Shown here in pieces: positions 31,172-31,206 of a stretch of DNA of 31,206 nucleotides. The stretch is from Condylostoma magnum. Its lineage: Eukaryota; Ciliophora; Heterotrichea; Heterotrichida; Condylostomatidae. The stretch is taken from positions 1 to 31,206 of the forward strand of contig CAKKTI010000254.1 of NCBI GenBank assembly GCA_920105805.1, read 5' to 3'. Under the pieces are notes generated by a model, which worked only from the letters and a program-made list of their open reading frames with translations, was not told the origin of the DNA and ran no database searches. A program made the translations under genes and the position numbers. How positions within the stretch are numbered: position 1 is the stretch's first letter; the number at the start of each line of letters is the position of its first letter.

Positions 31172-31206
31172 ATGGATTTAAACAGTGGATACAACAGTAA
31201 AACTCT
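31172..31206 (+). CDS. Possible start of a further gene (3' partial)
   Basis: An ATG at 31172 after an A-run opens a frame beginning MDLNSGYNSKT that leaves the window. It lies 17 bp behind the first candidate stop of the SET gene, in line with the tight spacing of its neighbours. Too short to recognise. Confidence 0.25.
   Translation, partial: MDLNSGYNSKT

Noticed and set aside
1-31206. Karyorelictid (Loxodes/Parduczia) origin with UGA as the only stop
   Set aside because: The MPPED, importin and receptor genes have no fitting TGA end, and MPPED stops on TAA at the family terminus. A 15-nt intron also points to heterotrichs.
1-31206. tRNA genes, transposons or telomeric repeats
   Set aside because: No cloverleaf-like B-box, transposase or reverse transcriptase motif, terminal inverted repeat or C4A2-like repeat run was seen on either strand by eye.

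Overview
The window looks like macronuclear DNA of a heterotrich ciliate close to Condylostoma magnum. The main reason is the genetic code. Long, recognisable proteins read through TAA and TAG as Gln and through TGA as Trp, and several TGA codons fall on Trp positions that are conserved in the family (importin 1935 and 2577, TTLL 6037, MPPED 16745 and 16820, channel 25480, SET 30429). The same three codons must also stop translation. The MPPED-like gene, for example, has only TAA and TAG between the end of its domain and the next gene. An ordinary codon table with fixed stops therefore shreds almost every gene here. A 15-nt intron (47-61), high AT content and very short gaps between genes fit the same assignment. 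The organism name is inference from these traits.

Layout, left to right. (1) The 3' end of a Cys-rich, multi-pass surface protein (1-475) is followed by a stretch with coding character that I could not resolve (476-1199). (2) 1200-8985 holds an importin-7/8 type transport receptor, a Tim44/mL45-like mitochondrial protein and a large TTLL3/8-like tubulin glycylase with a tail of IQ motifs. (3) 9048-11035 holds a secreted, extremely Glu-rich repeat protein and ribosomal protein eL43 (RPL37A). A gap of about 600 bp follows. (4) 11641-18320 holds an ANF-receptor-like multi-pass receptor, a histidine acid phosphatase, an MPPED-like metallophosphoesterase and a coiled-coil protein. (5) 18453-24279 is a giant LamG-like/Cys-rich-repeat/multi-TM surface protein containing a 150-bp tandem array and an assembly gap. 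(6) The only minus-strand gene is a nine-MORN-repeat protein (24353-25138). (7) 25300-31154 holds a cyclic-nucleotide-gated channel, an ankyrin protein with a degenerate DHHC domain, an enkurin-domain protein and a SET methyltransferase, packed almost end to end. A possible further gene starts at the right edge.

The genes do not form an obvious pathway. Several have ciliary or cortical families (TTLL glycylase, enkurin, MORN, CNG channel, Cys-rich surface proteins), as expected for a ciliate. I saw no tRNA or rRNA gene, transposon, telomere or CRISPR array. Because every stop codon is also a sense codon, the 3' ends given here are best judgements from family length, clustered stops and the position of the next ATG. 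Start codons are generally firmer.
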